Source: Alteribacter keqinensis
GTDB lineage: Bacteria; Bacillota; Bacilli; Bacillales; Salisediminibacteriaceae
Length of the DNA: 64,000 bases
Assembly: GCF_003710255.1 (NCBI RefSeq)
Contig: NZ_RHIB01000001.1
Coordinates: forward strand, 1,054,001 to 1,118,000
Direction of reading: 5' to 3'
The position numbers and the translations under genes were made by a program. Shown one piece after another: positions 17,414 to 26,852 of this stretch (position 1 is the stretch's first letter; each line of letters opens with the position of its first letter). Under the pieces are notes generated by a model. It did no database searches and had not been told where the DNA came from. It was given only the letters and a program-made list of their open reading frames with translations.

Positions 17414-18604
17414 ATGAAGGATACAGGAATGAGCACACGGGCACTTTGGGCAGGGGAGCGTGAATATCTGGCATTTGGTGCAACCCAGGTCCCGGTCGTC
17501 CACAGTGTTTCTTTTGGATATGATGATATGGATGACTGGTATCAGGTGGCTGTCGGAAAAAAAGAGGGTCATATTTACGGAAGAAACACAAATCCTACTG
17601 TCCGCGCCTTTGAGGAGAAGATCAGGATTCTTGAAAATGCAGAAGCTTCCACGAGCTTTTCAACAGGCATGGCTGCCATCAGCAACACTCTCGGAACCCT
17701 TTTGCAGCCAGGAGAGCGTGTCGTTTCCATTAAGGACACGTACGGGGGGACAAATAAAATATTCACGGAATTTTTACCGAAACAGCATATTGATGTCACA
17801 TTGTGTGACACAGGCAACCATGAAGAAATGGAGAAAGAAATTGAAAAAGGGTGCAGTGTCGTTTATCTTGAAACGCCAACAAATCCTACTGTCAAAATTA
17901 CAGATATAAAAAGAATGGCAAGAGCCGCCAAACGGGCTGGAGCTGTAACTGTTGTAGACAATACGTTTGCAACCCCGGTAAATCAACAGCCTTTAAGCCT
18001 GGGGGCCGACCTCGTCATCCACAGCGCCACGAAATTTCTCGGGGGACACGCAGATGCGCTGGGAGGTGCTGTCTGCGGTGTGAAACATTTGGTGGATGAC
18101 ATCTATCACTACCGTGAAATAAATGGTGCAACACTCGATCCGATGGCAGCCTACCTGCTTTTAAGGGGAATGAAAACGTTAAAGCTCAGAATCGACAGAC
18201 AGAACGAAAATGCCATGGCTGTTGCAAAATATTTAATAACAGAAGATATGGTTGAAGATGTATTCTATCCGGGACTCTCTTCCCAGAAGGGGCATGAAAT
18301 CGCCAGGAACCAGATGAGCGGATTTGGAGGTATGCTGAGTTTTTCTGTAAAAGGCGGGATAGACACTGTCCGGCACCTTCTGCCTAAGCTGGCTTATGCA
18401 AACCGGGCAGCGAATCTGGGCTCTGTTGAAACGGTTGTTGGTCCGACACGTACAACAAGTCATGTGGAATGCACGCCTGAAGAACGGGCAGCAATGGGTA
18501 TACCTGAAGGGCTTGTAAGGTATTCAGCCGGTATAGAAGACATTGACGACCTGATCGATGATCTGAAATGTGCGTTTCAGTCACTCCCGAAATATATAAG
18601 GTAG
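17414..18604 (+). CDS. Cystathionine gamma-synthase-family PLP enzyme in the doeA operon
   Basis: 396 residues, fold-type I Cys/Met-metabolism PLP family. The cofactor Lys is in IHSATKFLGGHAD; other family features are YGRNTNPT, FSTGMAAIS and YLETPTNPTVKITD. It starts 30 nt after doeA and is followed by a terminator, so it very probably serves the same pathway. It differs from MetI and MetC of this window in the stretch SVSFGYDDMDDWYQVAVGKK and in ALGGAV, which suggests another substrate. I infer a gamma-substituted amino acid linked to ectoine breakdown, such as a diaminobutyrate derivative, but this is unproven. The frame opens at TTG 17408; the ATG at 17414 has the better distance (9 nt) from aggggg. 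Confidence 0.82.
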   Translation: MKDTGMSTRALWAGEREYLAFGATQVPVVHSVSFGYDDMDDWYQVAVGKKEGHIYGRNTNPTVRAFEEKIRILENAEASTSFSTGMAAISNTLGTLLQPGERVVSIKDTYGGTNKIFTEFLPKQHIDVTLCDTGNHEEMEKEIEKGCSVVYLETPTNPTVKITDIKRMARAAKRAGAVTVVDNTFATPVNQQPLSLGADLVIHSATKFLGGHADALGGAVCGVKHLVDDIYHYREINGATLDPMAAYLLLRGMKTLKLRIDRQNENAMAVAKYLITEDMVEDVFYPGLSSQKGHEIARNQMSGFGGMLSFSVKGGIDTVRHLLPKLAYANRAANLGSVETVVGPTRTTSHVECTPEERAAMGIPEGLVRYSAGIEDIDDLIDDLKCAFQSLPKYIR

Positions 18605-18605
18605 A

Positions 18606-18656
18606 AGAAGAAGCGGCTCCACACTGCAAACTTAGTGGAGCAGCTTCTTTTTGCTT
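18606..18656 (+). terminator. Terminator of the doeA operon
   Basis: Imperfect stem agaagcggctccac / gtggagcagcttct followed by TTTTTG. Confidence 0.75.
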
Positions 18657-18679
18657 CATGAAGCCTTTTTTGGTATAAT
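18651..18679 (+). promoter_or_regulatory. Probable sigma-A promoter of trhO
   Basis: TTGCTT (18651-18656), 17-nt spacer, TATAAT (18674-18679). The -35 overlaps the tail of the preceding terminator. Confidence 0.65.
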
Positions 18680-18745
18680 GTTCAAGGTTAAAAACAAATC
18701 AATCATTTAAATAGATGAGTTTTACAGAAAAAGGCGGGATTGAAC

Positions 18746-19708
18746 ATGAACAACTACAGAGTATTACTTTATTATAAATATGTTGATATTAATAATGCTG
18801 AAGAGTTTGCTCAGGAACATCTGGCATTTTGTAAGGGTCTGGGACTTAAAGGGCGCATCCTTATAGCTGCTGAAGGAATTAACGGAACGTGTTCCGGCAC
18901 TGTTGAGCAAACGGATAAGTATATGGAAATGATGAAGGCGGATCCTCGTTTTTCAGATATGGTGTATAAAATAGATGAGGCTTACGGACATGCATTTAAG
19001 AAATTGCACGTGCGTTACAGACCGGAGCTTGTAACTCTCAGACTGGAAGACGACATTGATCCCCGTGAGCAGACCGGTAATTACCTCAGCCCGGAAGAGT
19101 TCTACGAGAAGATGCAGTCAGAGGATACACTCATTATCGATGCCAGAAATGATTATGAATTTGACTTGGGACATTTCGAAGGAGCCATCAAGCCTGATAT
19201 ACGCTCCTTCAAGGAACTTCCCGACTGGATTAAACAGAACCGTGAGATCATGGAAGATAAAAAAATTCTCACCTATTGTACAGGTGGAGTACGTTGTGAG
19301 AAATTCTCCGGCTGGCTGAAAGAAGAAGGATTTGAGGATGTCTCCCAGCTCCACGGAGGAATCATCACTTACGGAAAAGACCCTAAGGTTAAAGGACAGA
19401 AATGGAACGGTCAGTGTTATGTATTTGACGAAAGAATCAGTGTTCCGATCAACCAGGTTGAGCACGTGGTAGTGGGGCGCGACCATTTTGACGGTGAACC
19501 TTGTGAGCGTTATGTTAATTGTGCAAACCCGGAATGTAACAAACAAATTCTCTGCTCCGAAGAAAATGAGCACTTTTACATGCGCGGCTGCTGTGATGAG
19601 TGCCGTACACACCCGCGTAATCGTTATATTAAAGAGCACGGCCTGAGTGAAGAAGAAGTAGCACGCCGTGAGGAACACATTGAAGCTTCCCGTGCCGCCA
19701 AAGCATAA
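18746..19708 (+). CDS. trhO: tRNA uridine(34) hydroxylase TrhO (rhodanese-domain)
   Basis: 320 residues. N-terminal acylphosphatase-like part ([12 protein letters not shown]...EGINGTCSG), central rhodanese domain with the loop [15 protein letters not shown] (active Cys178), and a C-terminal Cys-rich region ([30 protein letters not shown]). This is the TrhO/YceA layout; the enzyme hydroxylates U34 of certain tRNAs with oxygen as a step towards 5-methoxyuridine. The ATG at 18746 is preferred over TTG 18740 because the aaggcgg site is 8 nt before it. Own promoter and terminator. Confidence 0.93.
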   Translation: MNNYRVLLYYKYVDINNAEEFAQEHLAFCKGLGLKGRILIAAEGINGTCSGTVEQTDKYMEMMKADPRFSDMVYKIDEAYGHAFKKLHVRYRPELVTLRLEDDIDPREQTGNYLSPEEFYEKMQSEDTLIIDARNDYEFDLGHFEGAIKPDIRSFKELPDWIKQNREIMEDKKILTYCTGGVRCEKFSGWLKEEGFEDVSQLHGGIITYGKDPKVKGQKWNGQCYVFDERISVPINQVEHVVVGRDHFDGEPCERYVNCANPECNKQILCSEENEHFYMRGCCDECRTHPRNRYIKEHGLSEEEVARREEHIEASRAAKA

Positions 19709-19731
19709 GAACAGATTTCTTATAAAAGAAC

Positions 19732-19767
19732 AAAAGCCACGATCCATAGCCGGATTGTGGCTTTTCA
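19732..19767 (+). terminator. Terminator after trhO
   Basis: Stem aaaagccac-atc / gat-gtggctttt with T-rich tail. Confidence 0.8.
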
Positions 19768-19795
19768 TTTCTCTTCCGTAAATCACGTTTTCTTT

Positions 19796-19988
19796 GGAGT
19801 GAATGCGCGACACTCCTGCGGGAAAAGCGAATTCTGGAGAGACCCGCAGGCACGAGCTCTGCTTCATGAATAAACTGCGAGTTGCTTCGACGCAGACCAC
19901 TTCAGAGCATAGCTGGCAGAGGAAGAAGCAGTATACCGAGGAGTCCGAACCGCTCGTGAAAAGTGCAATGAGCACAAATCAACACCTG
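19796..19988 (+). repeat. Composite intergenic repeat: canonical element with a nested module
   Basis: The outer element starts gcgacactcctgcgggaaaa and ends gaaagtgcaatgagc-aaatcaaca, like 9003-9115 reversed. Between them lies an extra segment of about 75 bp (about 19858-19931) beginning ctgcttcatgaataa and ending gaggaagaagcag, so its ends are the inverted pair ctgcttc/gaagcag. Related segments occur at 9185-9345 and 2975-3125. Confidence 0.75.
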
Positions 19989-20137
19989 GTTTTTCTGAGT
20001 CTATTTAATCTAAGTAGCTAGGCGCGAGTCCATGGAAAGGGAGCGTATTCCGTTCAACGAAGCTTAGAACATCGAAAATTTTAATGCAACTTCCTATAAA
20101 GTGCAGTTAGTTGTCTGTAATCATGTCTTTGTTTTTG

Positions 20138-20166
20138 TTGAACAATCTGGTAATTAAAAGGATAAT
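20138..20166 (+). promoter_or_regulatory. Probable sigma-A promoter of yhaO-yhaN
   Basis: TTGAAC (20138-20143), 17-nt spacer, GATAAT (20161-20166), 35 bp before the yhaO ATG. No GAAC-N4-GTTC LexA box is seen between 20000 and 20201. Confidence 0.6.
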
Positions 20167-20201
20167 AGAATTTAAGAAAACTTTTAAAAGGAGGGATAGT
20201 C

Positions 20202-21479
20202 ATGGATTACAGCTTTATCCATGCTGCTGATATTCATTTGGACAGTCCGCTGAGGGGATTGGAAAAGTACGATGGTGCCCCTGTTGATCGAATCCGGAAC
20301 GCAACAAGGGAAGCTTTAAAGAACCTTGTTGATCTTTCAATAAAAGAAAAGGTGTCTTTTATTGTGATTTCGGGTGATCTGTACGACGGAGACTGGAAGG
20401 ATTATAACACCGGATTGTTTTTTGCAAGCCAAATGAGCCGTCTTCAAAAAGAAAACATTCCAGTGTATGTGATAAGGGGAAACCACGATGCCCAGAGCCT
20501 CATTACCAAAGAGCTTGCCCTGCCTGAAAATGTAATAGAATTTCCAGTAGATAAACCCTCCACAGTAACCATCGAGCACTTAAACACAGCCATTCACGGC
20601 CGAGGATTTTCAACAAGAGCCGTCACTGATAATCTGGCTGCTTCTTACCCTGAAAGTAAAGACGGTTATTTTAATATCGGCTTGTTACATACAAGTGCAA
20701 CGGGGCGGGAAGGACATGAAAATTATGCGCCGTGCCAGCTGAATGATCTTTTGAAAAAACAATATGATTACTGGGCCCTCGGGCATATTCATCAAAGGGA
20801 GCTTTTGCATGCACAGGAACCTGTGGTGCTTTTTCCCGGAAACATTCAGGGGCGTCACATAAGAGAAACCGGTGATAAAGGCTGTACCCTGGTGCATGTT
20901 AAAAATAATCAGGTACAGGAAATGGAGCACCGCTCGCTCGATGTAGTAAGGTGGTGCCTCTGCTCTGCGGATGTGAGCGGAACGGAATCGTTTGATGATG
21001 TTATTGAAATTGTACGTACCAATCTTCAGGAAATCCAGGACGAGCATAATGGAAGATTCCTTGCAGTCAGGGTTGTTCTCACAGGGACAACCAATGTTCA
21101 TCAGGAAATGATTGTAAATAGAGAGCACGTTATGAACAATATACGTTCAGTTGCACTTGATACAGGTTTTGGTGACGTATGGGTTGAAAAGGTGAAAATT
21201 GATACAAAAAGAATTGTTGATATAGAAGAATTAAAACAACAGCATTCACCAATCAGCAGTATCCTCGGCTATCTTGATCATATCGCCGAAGATCAAGAAG
21301 CGTTGAAGGAACTGCTGAATGAATTAAACGATATTCAAAAAGTACTCCCGCAGGAACTGAAAACAGGAAAAGACGGACTGGATTTTGCCACTACTGAACT
21401 GATAACTGACAGGCTTGATGATATTGAAGATCTGATTCTTCACCACCTGACTAAAAGAGCGGAGGTGCAGTCCTCATGA
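20202..21479 (+). CDS. yhaO: YhaO, SbcD/Mre11-like DNA repair phosphoesterase
   Basis: 425 residues; ribosome binding site aaggaggga before the ATG. N-terminal calcineurin-like nuclease: AADIHLDSPL, ISGDLYDG, RGNHDA, LLHTSA and ALGHIHQ are the metal motifs in order. The C-terminal 150 residues form a cap and partner-binding region. It pairs with YhaN, whose ATG overlaps the YhaO stop by four bases, so the two are translationally coupled. By analogy with SbcCD and Mre11-Rad50, the complex should process DNA ends. The B. subtilis protein is about 408 residues. Confidence 0.92.
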   Translation: MDYSFIHAADIHLDSPLRGLEKYDGAPVDRIRNATREALKNLVDLSIKEKVSFIVISGDLYDGDWKDYNTGLFFASQMSRLQKENIPVYVIRGNHDAQSLITKELALPENVIEFPVDKPSTVTIEHLNTAIHGRGFSTRAVTDNLAASYPESKDGYFNIGLLHTSATGREGHENYAPCQLNDLLKKQYDYWALGHIHQRELLHAQEPVVLFPGNIQGRHIRETGDKGCTLVHVKNNQVQEMEHRSLDVVRWCLCSADVSGTESFDDVIEIVRTNLQEIQDEHNGRFLAVRVVLTGTTNVHQEMIVNREHVMNNIRSVALDTGFGDVWVEKVKIDTKRIVDIEELKQQHSPISSILGYLDHIAEDQEALKELLNELNDIQKVLPQELKTGKDGLDFATTELITDRLDDIEDLILHHLTKRAEVQSS

Positions 21480-24400
21480 GGTTTGATTATCTCACATTAA
21501 AAGCGTTCGGACACTTTACTGACTTTGACCTTCCATTCGAAAAGGATAAAAACTTTCATTTTATTTATGGACCTAATGAAGCGGGGAAAAGTACCATTCT
21601 CCGGTCCGTTGCCAATTTCCTTTACGGCTTTCCGCAACAGACGGCAGATTCGTTTTTACATGATAATAAAAAGCTTCTCATTGAAGGGCAACTTTCTAGA
21701 AAAGACGGTGAAACGCTGAGGTTTATGCGTCGGAAAGGACGTAAGAACACGGTTCTGGATCTGAATCAAAATCCTATTGATGAAAAATTTGTGAGCCGAT
21801 TTTATGATGGGTTAACCCAGGATCATTTCCTTAATATCTTTGCTTTGGATCACGTACGTCTCCGGGAAGGCGGAGAGAGTCTGCTTCAAAGTGATGGAAA
21901 CGCGGGAGAAAGTATCTTTTCAGCAGCTTCAGGTATCAGTATGCTTCGGGATGTTCTTAAAGATATTGAAGACCATGCGGGGAAATTGTATGTGAAGGGC
22001 GGATCCACGAGAGAAATTAACCAGAGTCTCCGAAAAGAAAAGGAAATCTCAAAGGAAATCGCAGAAAACCAGCTTAAACTGCAGGACTGGAAAGACCTTG
22101 AGCGCAAGTATGAAGACGGGAAAAGAGAAATCGACCGTCTTACTGAAGAAATAAACATCCTTGGCCGTGAGTTGCAAAAGATTGAGAGAATCGAAAAAAC
22201 CTTACCTAAAATTGCACTTAGAAATGAACTTAAAAAAAAGAGAGAGCGACTGGGAGAACTGCCTAATCTGCCGGAAGAAGCCCGTGAACTGCGCAAGGAA
22301 AACGAGAAACTAGCAGAGTCTTCTTCTGAAAGATTAAAAGAAATCGATCAATTGTTAAAAAGGTACAAAGACCGGCTCGACAGCCTCCATATACCGGAAC
22401 ATATTCTCGAACAGGAAGCTGAAATTACGTCCATTTACAGGGGCGTCAATGGTTATATTCAGGATGTAAACGAGCTTCCCCGCCTTGAAGGCGAAATGGA
22501 AAGCCTTCAAAATTCCGTATATGCAGCCCTTAAAACTATTGACCGCAACTACACTTCTTTAACTGATGCAGAATCCCTGAGGCTTAGTGCGGAGAAGAGG
22601 AAGAGGCTGTTATCACTGGCAGACGAAAAACCGTTGCTTGACCAGAACCTAAAAAGCACGTCCTCTGATGCTGAATCGCTGGACAGAGAAGTTAATGAAC
22701 TTGAGTCTGAACTTAGAGCGTTCGATGACATTCCGGACAGTGAAGAACTGGAATATGTTCTCGAATCTGTCCAGAAGCATGGAGATGTTGAAGAACGATT
22801 GAAACAGAAAAAACTCGAAATTGAAAGCTTGAAAATCAAATGTGCCCACACTTTCCGCTCTCTTTCGTTCTGGGAAGGTTCATATGAAGACCTTATTGGG
22901 CAGCCAATTCCAGCAATGAGAGAAACGATTAAGCAGTTCGAGAAAGTAAGAAGAGACCTTAAATCAATACAGGAAAAAACTTTTGAAAAACAGGAAGAGG
23001 AAAAAGCAGCCATAGCGGATCTTGAAGCGAGTCTGAGGTCACTTGATGCCTTGGCGGATGTTCCTACAGAGTCGGAGCTTCAAAAGGAAAGGATGTTTCG
23101 TAATACCGGATGGGTGCTGATCCGCAACCAGCTCAATGAGCGCCGGAATGAAATAAGTGAGATCGAAGCGTTTTCAAAGGGACTCCCTCTCGAACTTGCC
23201 TTTGAGAACAGTATGAAAAAAGCCGATGAACTTACAGATGTGATGAAGCGGGAAGCTGAAAAAGTAGGAGAGAAAAACAAACTGCTTGCAGATAAGCAGT
23301 CCAGCATTGAGAAACTGGAGTCACTGACATCAGAATTGGAAAATCTGAATACGGATTTAACAACCTGGAAGGAAGACTGGAATGATTACTGGCTGACTAC
23401 CTCTGTCAACCCGGGCACACCGGAAGAAATGCTCGAGTGGCTTAACCGTTATGAACAGGTCATGGCTCATCATGAACAGCTTGAAACAGCGAATGCTCAT
23501 TACACTGATTTGGAACACACCTATCAAACGCTGAAGGAGTCGCTTATTAAAACACTTTCTGAGTTGGAGAACACAGATACACAACGTTCCCTCGGCCAAT
23601 TGGTCAACCAGGCATTGAGAGTAAAAAAGTGTTTCTCAGAGCAGCGTACAAGAAAAGATGTACTAAGAGATAAATATAAACAGAAACAGGAGCAGTATGA
23701 GGCTGTCCTTAAGAGAAAAAGAAGAACAGAGGATGATGTTAAGGAGTGGGGAGAAGAATGGGAGAGCGCGATAGAAGGTCTCCCTGTAACTTCAGCAACT
23801 CCAGCTTCTGTTGTGAAAGATTTACTGGAAAATTATGATAGCTGTGTCACAAGCTATGACGAGTACTTAAAGATAAAGCGCAGCAAAGACGCAATGGAAA
23901 CCAGAGTCAGTGGTTTTGAAGAAGATGTCATACGCATTGATCAGGAAGTGGTTTCAACTCTTAAACCCCGTGCTATGGACACGGCTGTAACTTCTTTGTA
24001 TGAACTGCTCCAAAAAACGAAAGAAGACCGCAGAACGGTTTTGGAACTTAAAAAGAAGATCCAGGAGGCCGGTACAGAGAAAGAGGCTGCCGTTCGTGCA
24101 GAAAAAGAGGCAGAACACGTGTTAAACGAGCTGATGATTAAAGCCGGCTGTGAAACGTTAAGTGAACTGGTGGAAGCTGAATCGAAGTTTAAGGAGGCGC
24201 AGGAATTGTTTCAGAAAATCACCTCTGCAGAAGAGCAGCTCCTTGCCATCGGTGCAGGCCAGACTCTTGAAGAATTACTGGCTGAAGCGGCGGAGACGGC
24301 TGCTGATTCCCTTGCACTCGAAAAGGGTAACCTTGAAAAACAGGTAAAAGAACTTGAAGATCAAAAATCAGAAGTCCTCCAGATACATGGAGTTAATAAG

Positions 24401-25003
24401 AAGGAGTACCAGGAAAAAATTCAAGGCACCAACGACCGATCTGTAAAAGCAGAAAGTGAGAAACAGAGTATTCTCTCAAAAATTGCGAGAGATACCGACG
24501 ATTATATTAACCAAAAGCTTGCTTCTGTTCTTCTCAGAAAAGGAATTGACTATTACAGAGAACAAAACCAAAGCCCGATCGTAAAAAGAGCAAGCGAAAT
24601 CTTTAAAAGGCTCACTCTTGATCATTTCGACGGTATAGTCGTAGAATTTGATGAAAAAGATCAGCCTGTTCTTATGGGACTTCGCCAGACTGATACTGTT
24701 CCTGTTTCAGGAATGAGTGACGGTACCACGGATCAGCTTTATCTGGCTTTGCGTATTGCAAGTATTGAGAGATTCGCAGCTGAAAATGAACCGGTTCCTT
24801 TTGTAGTGGATGATATTCTGGTCCATTTTGATGATGACCGGGCGAGAGAAACCCTTCGTATCTTACTGGAATTATCCCGTTTGACGCAGGTTATCTTTTT
24901 TACGCACCACTCACGGCTTGAATCCCTGATGAAAGAAGCAGACTCTGATCAGCAGTATCAGATGACAAGACTGGAAACGACGGTCTCGGCCGGTTTATTT
25001 TAA
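21476..25003 (+). CDS. yhaN: YhaN, Rad50/SbcC-like ATPase
   Basis: 1175 residues. N-terminal half-ATPase with Walker A GPNEAGKST (about residue 37), then about 900 residues of heptad-rich coiled coil, then a C-terminal half with the ABC signature region VSGMSDGTTDQLYLALRIA and Walker B PFVVDDILVHFDDDR. No CxxC zinc hook is visible in the middle of the coil. The start overlaps the end of yhaO (ATGA). It is longer than I remember for B. subtilis YhaN (about 960 residues), apparently through a longer coiled coil. The third gene of the B. subtilis operon, yhaM, is absent; a terminator follows. Confidence 0.92.
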   Translation: MRFDYLTLKAFGHFTDFDLPFEKDKNFHFIYGPNEAGKSTILRSVANFLYGFPQQTADSFLHDNKKLLIEGQLSRKDGETLRFMRRKGRKNTVLDLNQNPIDEKFVSRFYDGLTQDHFLNIFALDHVRLREGGESLLQSDGNAGESIFSAASGISMLRDVLKDIEDHAGKLYVKGGSTREINQSLRKEKEISKEIAENQLKLQDWKDLERKYEDGKREIDRLTEEINILGRELQKIERIEKTLPKIALRNELKKKRERLGELPNLPEEARELRKENEKLAESSSERLKEIDQLLKRYKDRLDSLHIPEHILEQEAEITSIYRGVNGYIQDVNELPRLEGEMESLQNSVYAALKTIDRNYTSLTDAESLRLSAEKRKRLLSLADEKPLLDQNLKSTSSDAESLDREVNELESELRAFDDIPDSEELEYVLESVQKHGDVEERLKQKKLEIESLKIKCAHTFRSLSFWEGSYEDLIGQPIPAMRETIKQFEKVRRDLKSIQEKTFEKQEEEKAAIADLEASLRSLDALADVPTESELQKERMFRNTGWVLIRNQLNERRNEISEIEAFSKGLPLELAFENSMKKADELTDVMKREAEKVGEKNKLLADKQSSIEKLESLTSELENLNTDLTTWKEDWNDYWLTTSVNPGTPEEMLEWLNRYEQVMAHHEQLETANAHYTDLEHTYQTLKESLIKTLSELENTDTQRSLGQLVNQALRVKKCFSEQRTRKDVLRDKYKQKQEQYEAVLKRKRRTEDDVKEWGEEWESAIEGLPVTSATPASVVKDLLENYDSCVTSYDEYLKIKRSKDAMETRVSGFEEDVIRIDQEVVSTLKPRAMDTAVTSLYELLQKTKEDRRTVLELKKKIQEAGTEKEAAVRAEKEAEHVLNELMIKAGCETLSELVEAESKFKEAQELFQKITSAEEQLLAIGAGQTLEELLAEAAETAADSLALEKGNLEKQVKELEDQKSEVLQIHGVNKKEYQEKIQGTNDRSVKAESEKQSILSKIARDTDDYINQKLASVLLRKGIDYYREQNQSPIVKRASEIFKRLTLDHFDGIVVEFDEKDQPVLMGLRQTDTVPVSGMSDGTTDQLYLALRIASIERFAAENEPVPFVVDDILVHFDDDRARETLRILLELSRLTQVIFFTHHSRLESLMKEADSDQQYQMTRLETTVSAGLF

Positions 25004-25036
25004 GGACGATTTAATGGTCCGATAAAGGTATTCTAT

Positions 25037-25078
25037 AAAAAAGGAGGCGGGGATCCACCGGATTCTCGCCTCCTTTTC
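25037..25078 (+). terminator. Terminator after yhaN
   Basis: Stem aaaaggaggcggggatcc-type arms with right arm cgcctcctttt. Confidence 0.8.
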
Positions 25079-25206
25079 CATAACGGTACACTGTCCAGGC
25101 TTCTGTGTACCTGCTTCACTTAAGCCTAAGGCAAACCAACACGAACAGTTTTGTTTACAGCTCTTTACGGTCTTCTTGCAAAAAAGGAGAAGAGGGGGAT
25201 CATACA

Positions 25207-25743
25207 ATGTTAAGGACGCTCAATCACCTTAAAACAGGCACTCCATTGCAGGGGAAGGCCTGTGAAGCGATCATGCAGCTTAAGATTATGGAGGATTTCA
25301 GTTCTTTTAATCCACTTCTCTGCGGTACCATTCCGATTGGGATTCAGATTAAAAACTCGGACCTTGATATTATTATGGAAGTTTCAGATTTTGCTCAATG
25401 GGAAAATCAGGTGAAAGACACCTTTGGTCATTTGGCAGGTTTCCGAATTAAACATTCATCGAACCGAGATACTCCCTTTAGTAAAGCTAATTTTTTCTAT
25501 TCAGTATTTGAATTTGAACTTTTTGGTCAGGATGTTCCTGTAACCAGGCAAAACGCATATCTTCACATGCTGGTCGAACAGGCACTATTAAATGAAAATC
25601 CGGATATGAAAAACGAAATCAGAAAGCTAAAAACCAACGGTCTGAGGACAGAGGCTGCTTTCTGCAAGGTGTTGGGATTAAGTAAAAAAGACCCTTATAC
25701 CGAGCTTTTAAACTATGGTAAAAGCCGGGGGTTAATCAGGTAA
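25207..25743 (+). CDS. DUF4269 nucleotidyltransferase-like protein
   Basis: 178 residues. The order CGTIPIGI...SDLDIIMEV (two acidic residues on a strand, as in the GrpB/nucleotidyltransferase fold), YLHMLVEQALL, and GLRTEAAFCKVLGL...DPYTELL matches DUF4269. The frame is open from 25105, but the ribosome binding site gagaagaggggg points to the ATG at 25207, which gives the usual family length. Function unknown. The MDR reductase gene begins 19 nt after the stop, so the two are likely co-transcribed. Confidence 0.82.
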   Translation: MLRTLNHLKTGTPLQGKACEAIMQLKIMEDFSSFNPLLCGTIPIGIQIKNSDLDIIMEVSDFAQWENQVKDTFGHLAGFRIKHSSNRDTPFSKANFFYSVFEFELFGQDVPVTRQNAYLHMLVEQALLNENPDMKNEIRKLKTNGLRTEAAFCKVLGLSKKDPYTELLNYGKSRGLIR

Positions 25744-25762
25744 AACGGTGAGGAGGCTAACG

Positions 25763-26773
25763 ATGAAAGCAATTGTGTTAAATGAAACGGGAGGTCCGAA
25801 TCAGCTTGCGTATCAGGAAGTTGAAAAGCCAAAGCCCGCAGAGGGTGAAGTGCTGATCCGGCTTAAGCATGCGTCACTGAACCGAAGAGATGTTTTTATC
25901 ACTCACGGTCTGTATCCAGGTATCAAACTTCCATCTGTACTTGGAGCAGACGGATCCGGGGTTGTAGCAGAAACAGATCGTGCAGATGGAGTGAAGAAAG
26001 GTGACGAGGTTCTCATTAACCCGGGACTCAACTGGGGAGATAACCCTCACGTAAACAGTCCGCAATTCAACATTTTAGGGATGCCTTCTAATGGTACCTA
26101 TGCAGAATTCGTTAAAGTTCCCGTTGAAAACATATACAAAAAACCGGAATATCTTACGTTTCAGGAGGCAGCTGCATTGCCTCTTGCCGCAGTTACGGCC
26201 TATCGTGCTGTTGTGACAAGAGGAAACGTGCAAGAGGGGGAAACAGTGCTAATTCCAGGTATCGGCAGCGGCGTTGCCTTGTTTGCCCTGCAGATTGCTA
26301 AAGCGAAAGGAGCGAGAGTGTTTATCACCTCCGGCAGCGATGAAAAAATTGAAAAAGCAAAAGACCTTGGAGCTGAAGATGGTGTCAATTACAAAAAAGA
26401 TGGCTATGTAAAATCGCTGAGAGAAATGATGGGCTCGGCGGATTTATCCATTGACGGCGTAGGGGGAGAATCATTCATGGATTTAATTTCCCTTGCCAGG
26501 CCCGGAGGAAGAATTGTAAATTTTGGAGCGACTACAGGACCTGTTCCAAGTTTTCTTCTGCCTAAATTGTTCTTTAAGCACCTCGACATGAAGGGAACAA
26601 CAATGGGAAGCCCTCAGGATTTTGAAGAGATGCTGGCATTCTTTTCAAATCACAAAATCCGTCCGGTTCTTGACAGGTCATTTCCTCTGGAAGCGGCCGC
26701 AGAAGCACAATTGTACATGGAATCAGGTAAGCACTTCGGAAAAATCACATTGGAAATAGACTCAACAATATAA
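25763..26773 (+). CDS. Medium-chain (zinc-type) alcohol dehydrogenase/quinone oxidoreductase family protein
   Basis: 336 residues. GroES-like N-terminal half (MKAIVLNETGGPNQLAYQEV, LNRRDVFITHG, LGADGSGVV) and NAD(P)-binding half with GIGSGVALFALQIAKAKGA. The usual catalytic Cys and structural zinc cysteines are missing, so it should be a zinc-independent MDR reductase despite the family name. It resembles YogA of B. subtilis. The ATG at 25763 follows a clear gaggaggct site. Substrate unknown. Confidence 0.85.
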   Translation: MKAIVLNETGGPNQLAYQEVEKPKPAEGEVLIRLKHASLNRRDVFITHGLYPGIKLPSVLGADGSGVVAETDRADGVKKGDEVLINPGLNWGDNPHVNSPQFNILGMPSNGTYAEFVKVPVENIYKKPEYLTFQEAAALPLAAVTAYRAVVTRGNVQEGETVLIPGIGSGVALFALQIAKAKGARVFITSGSDEKIEKAKDLGAEDGVNYKKDGYVKSLREMMGSADLSIDGVGGESFMDLISLARPGGRIVNFGATTGPVPSFLLPKLFFKHLDMKGTTMGSPQDFEEMLAFFSNHKIRPVLDRSFPLEAAAEAQLYMESGKHFGKITLEIDSTI

Positions 26774-26852
26774 CACTAATGGTTTTAAAAGGAATGTCTA
26801 TACGAAATCAGCTTTATAAGAGGTAAGCCGATACCAATACGGGGTGAATGTG

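Noticed and set aside
19118-19975. Open frame of 285 codons on the minus strand
   Set aside because: It runs antisense through trhO and into a repeat, has no ribosome binding site or recognisable domain, and its composition is that of a shadow frame.
20000-20201. LexA box before yhaO, expected from B. subtilis
   Set aside because: Only a partial gttgaac half-site is seen; no GAAC-N4-GTTC.
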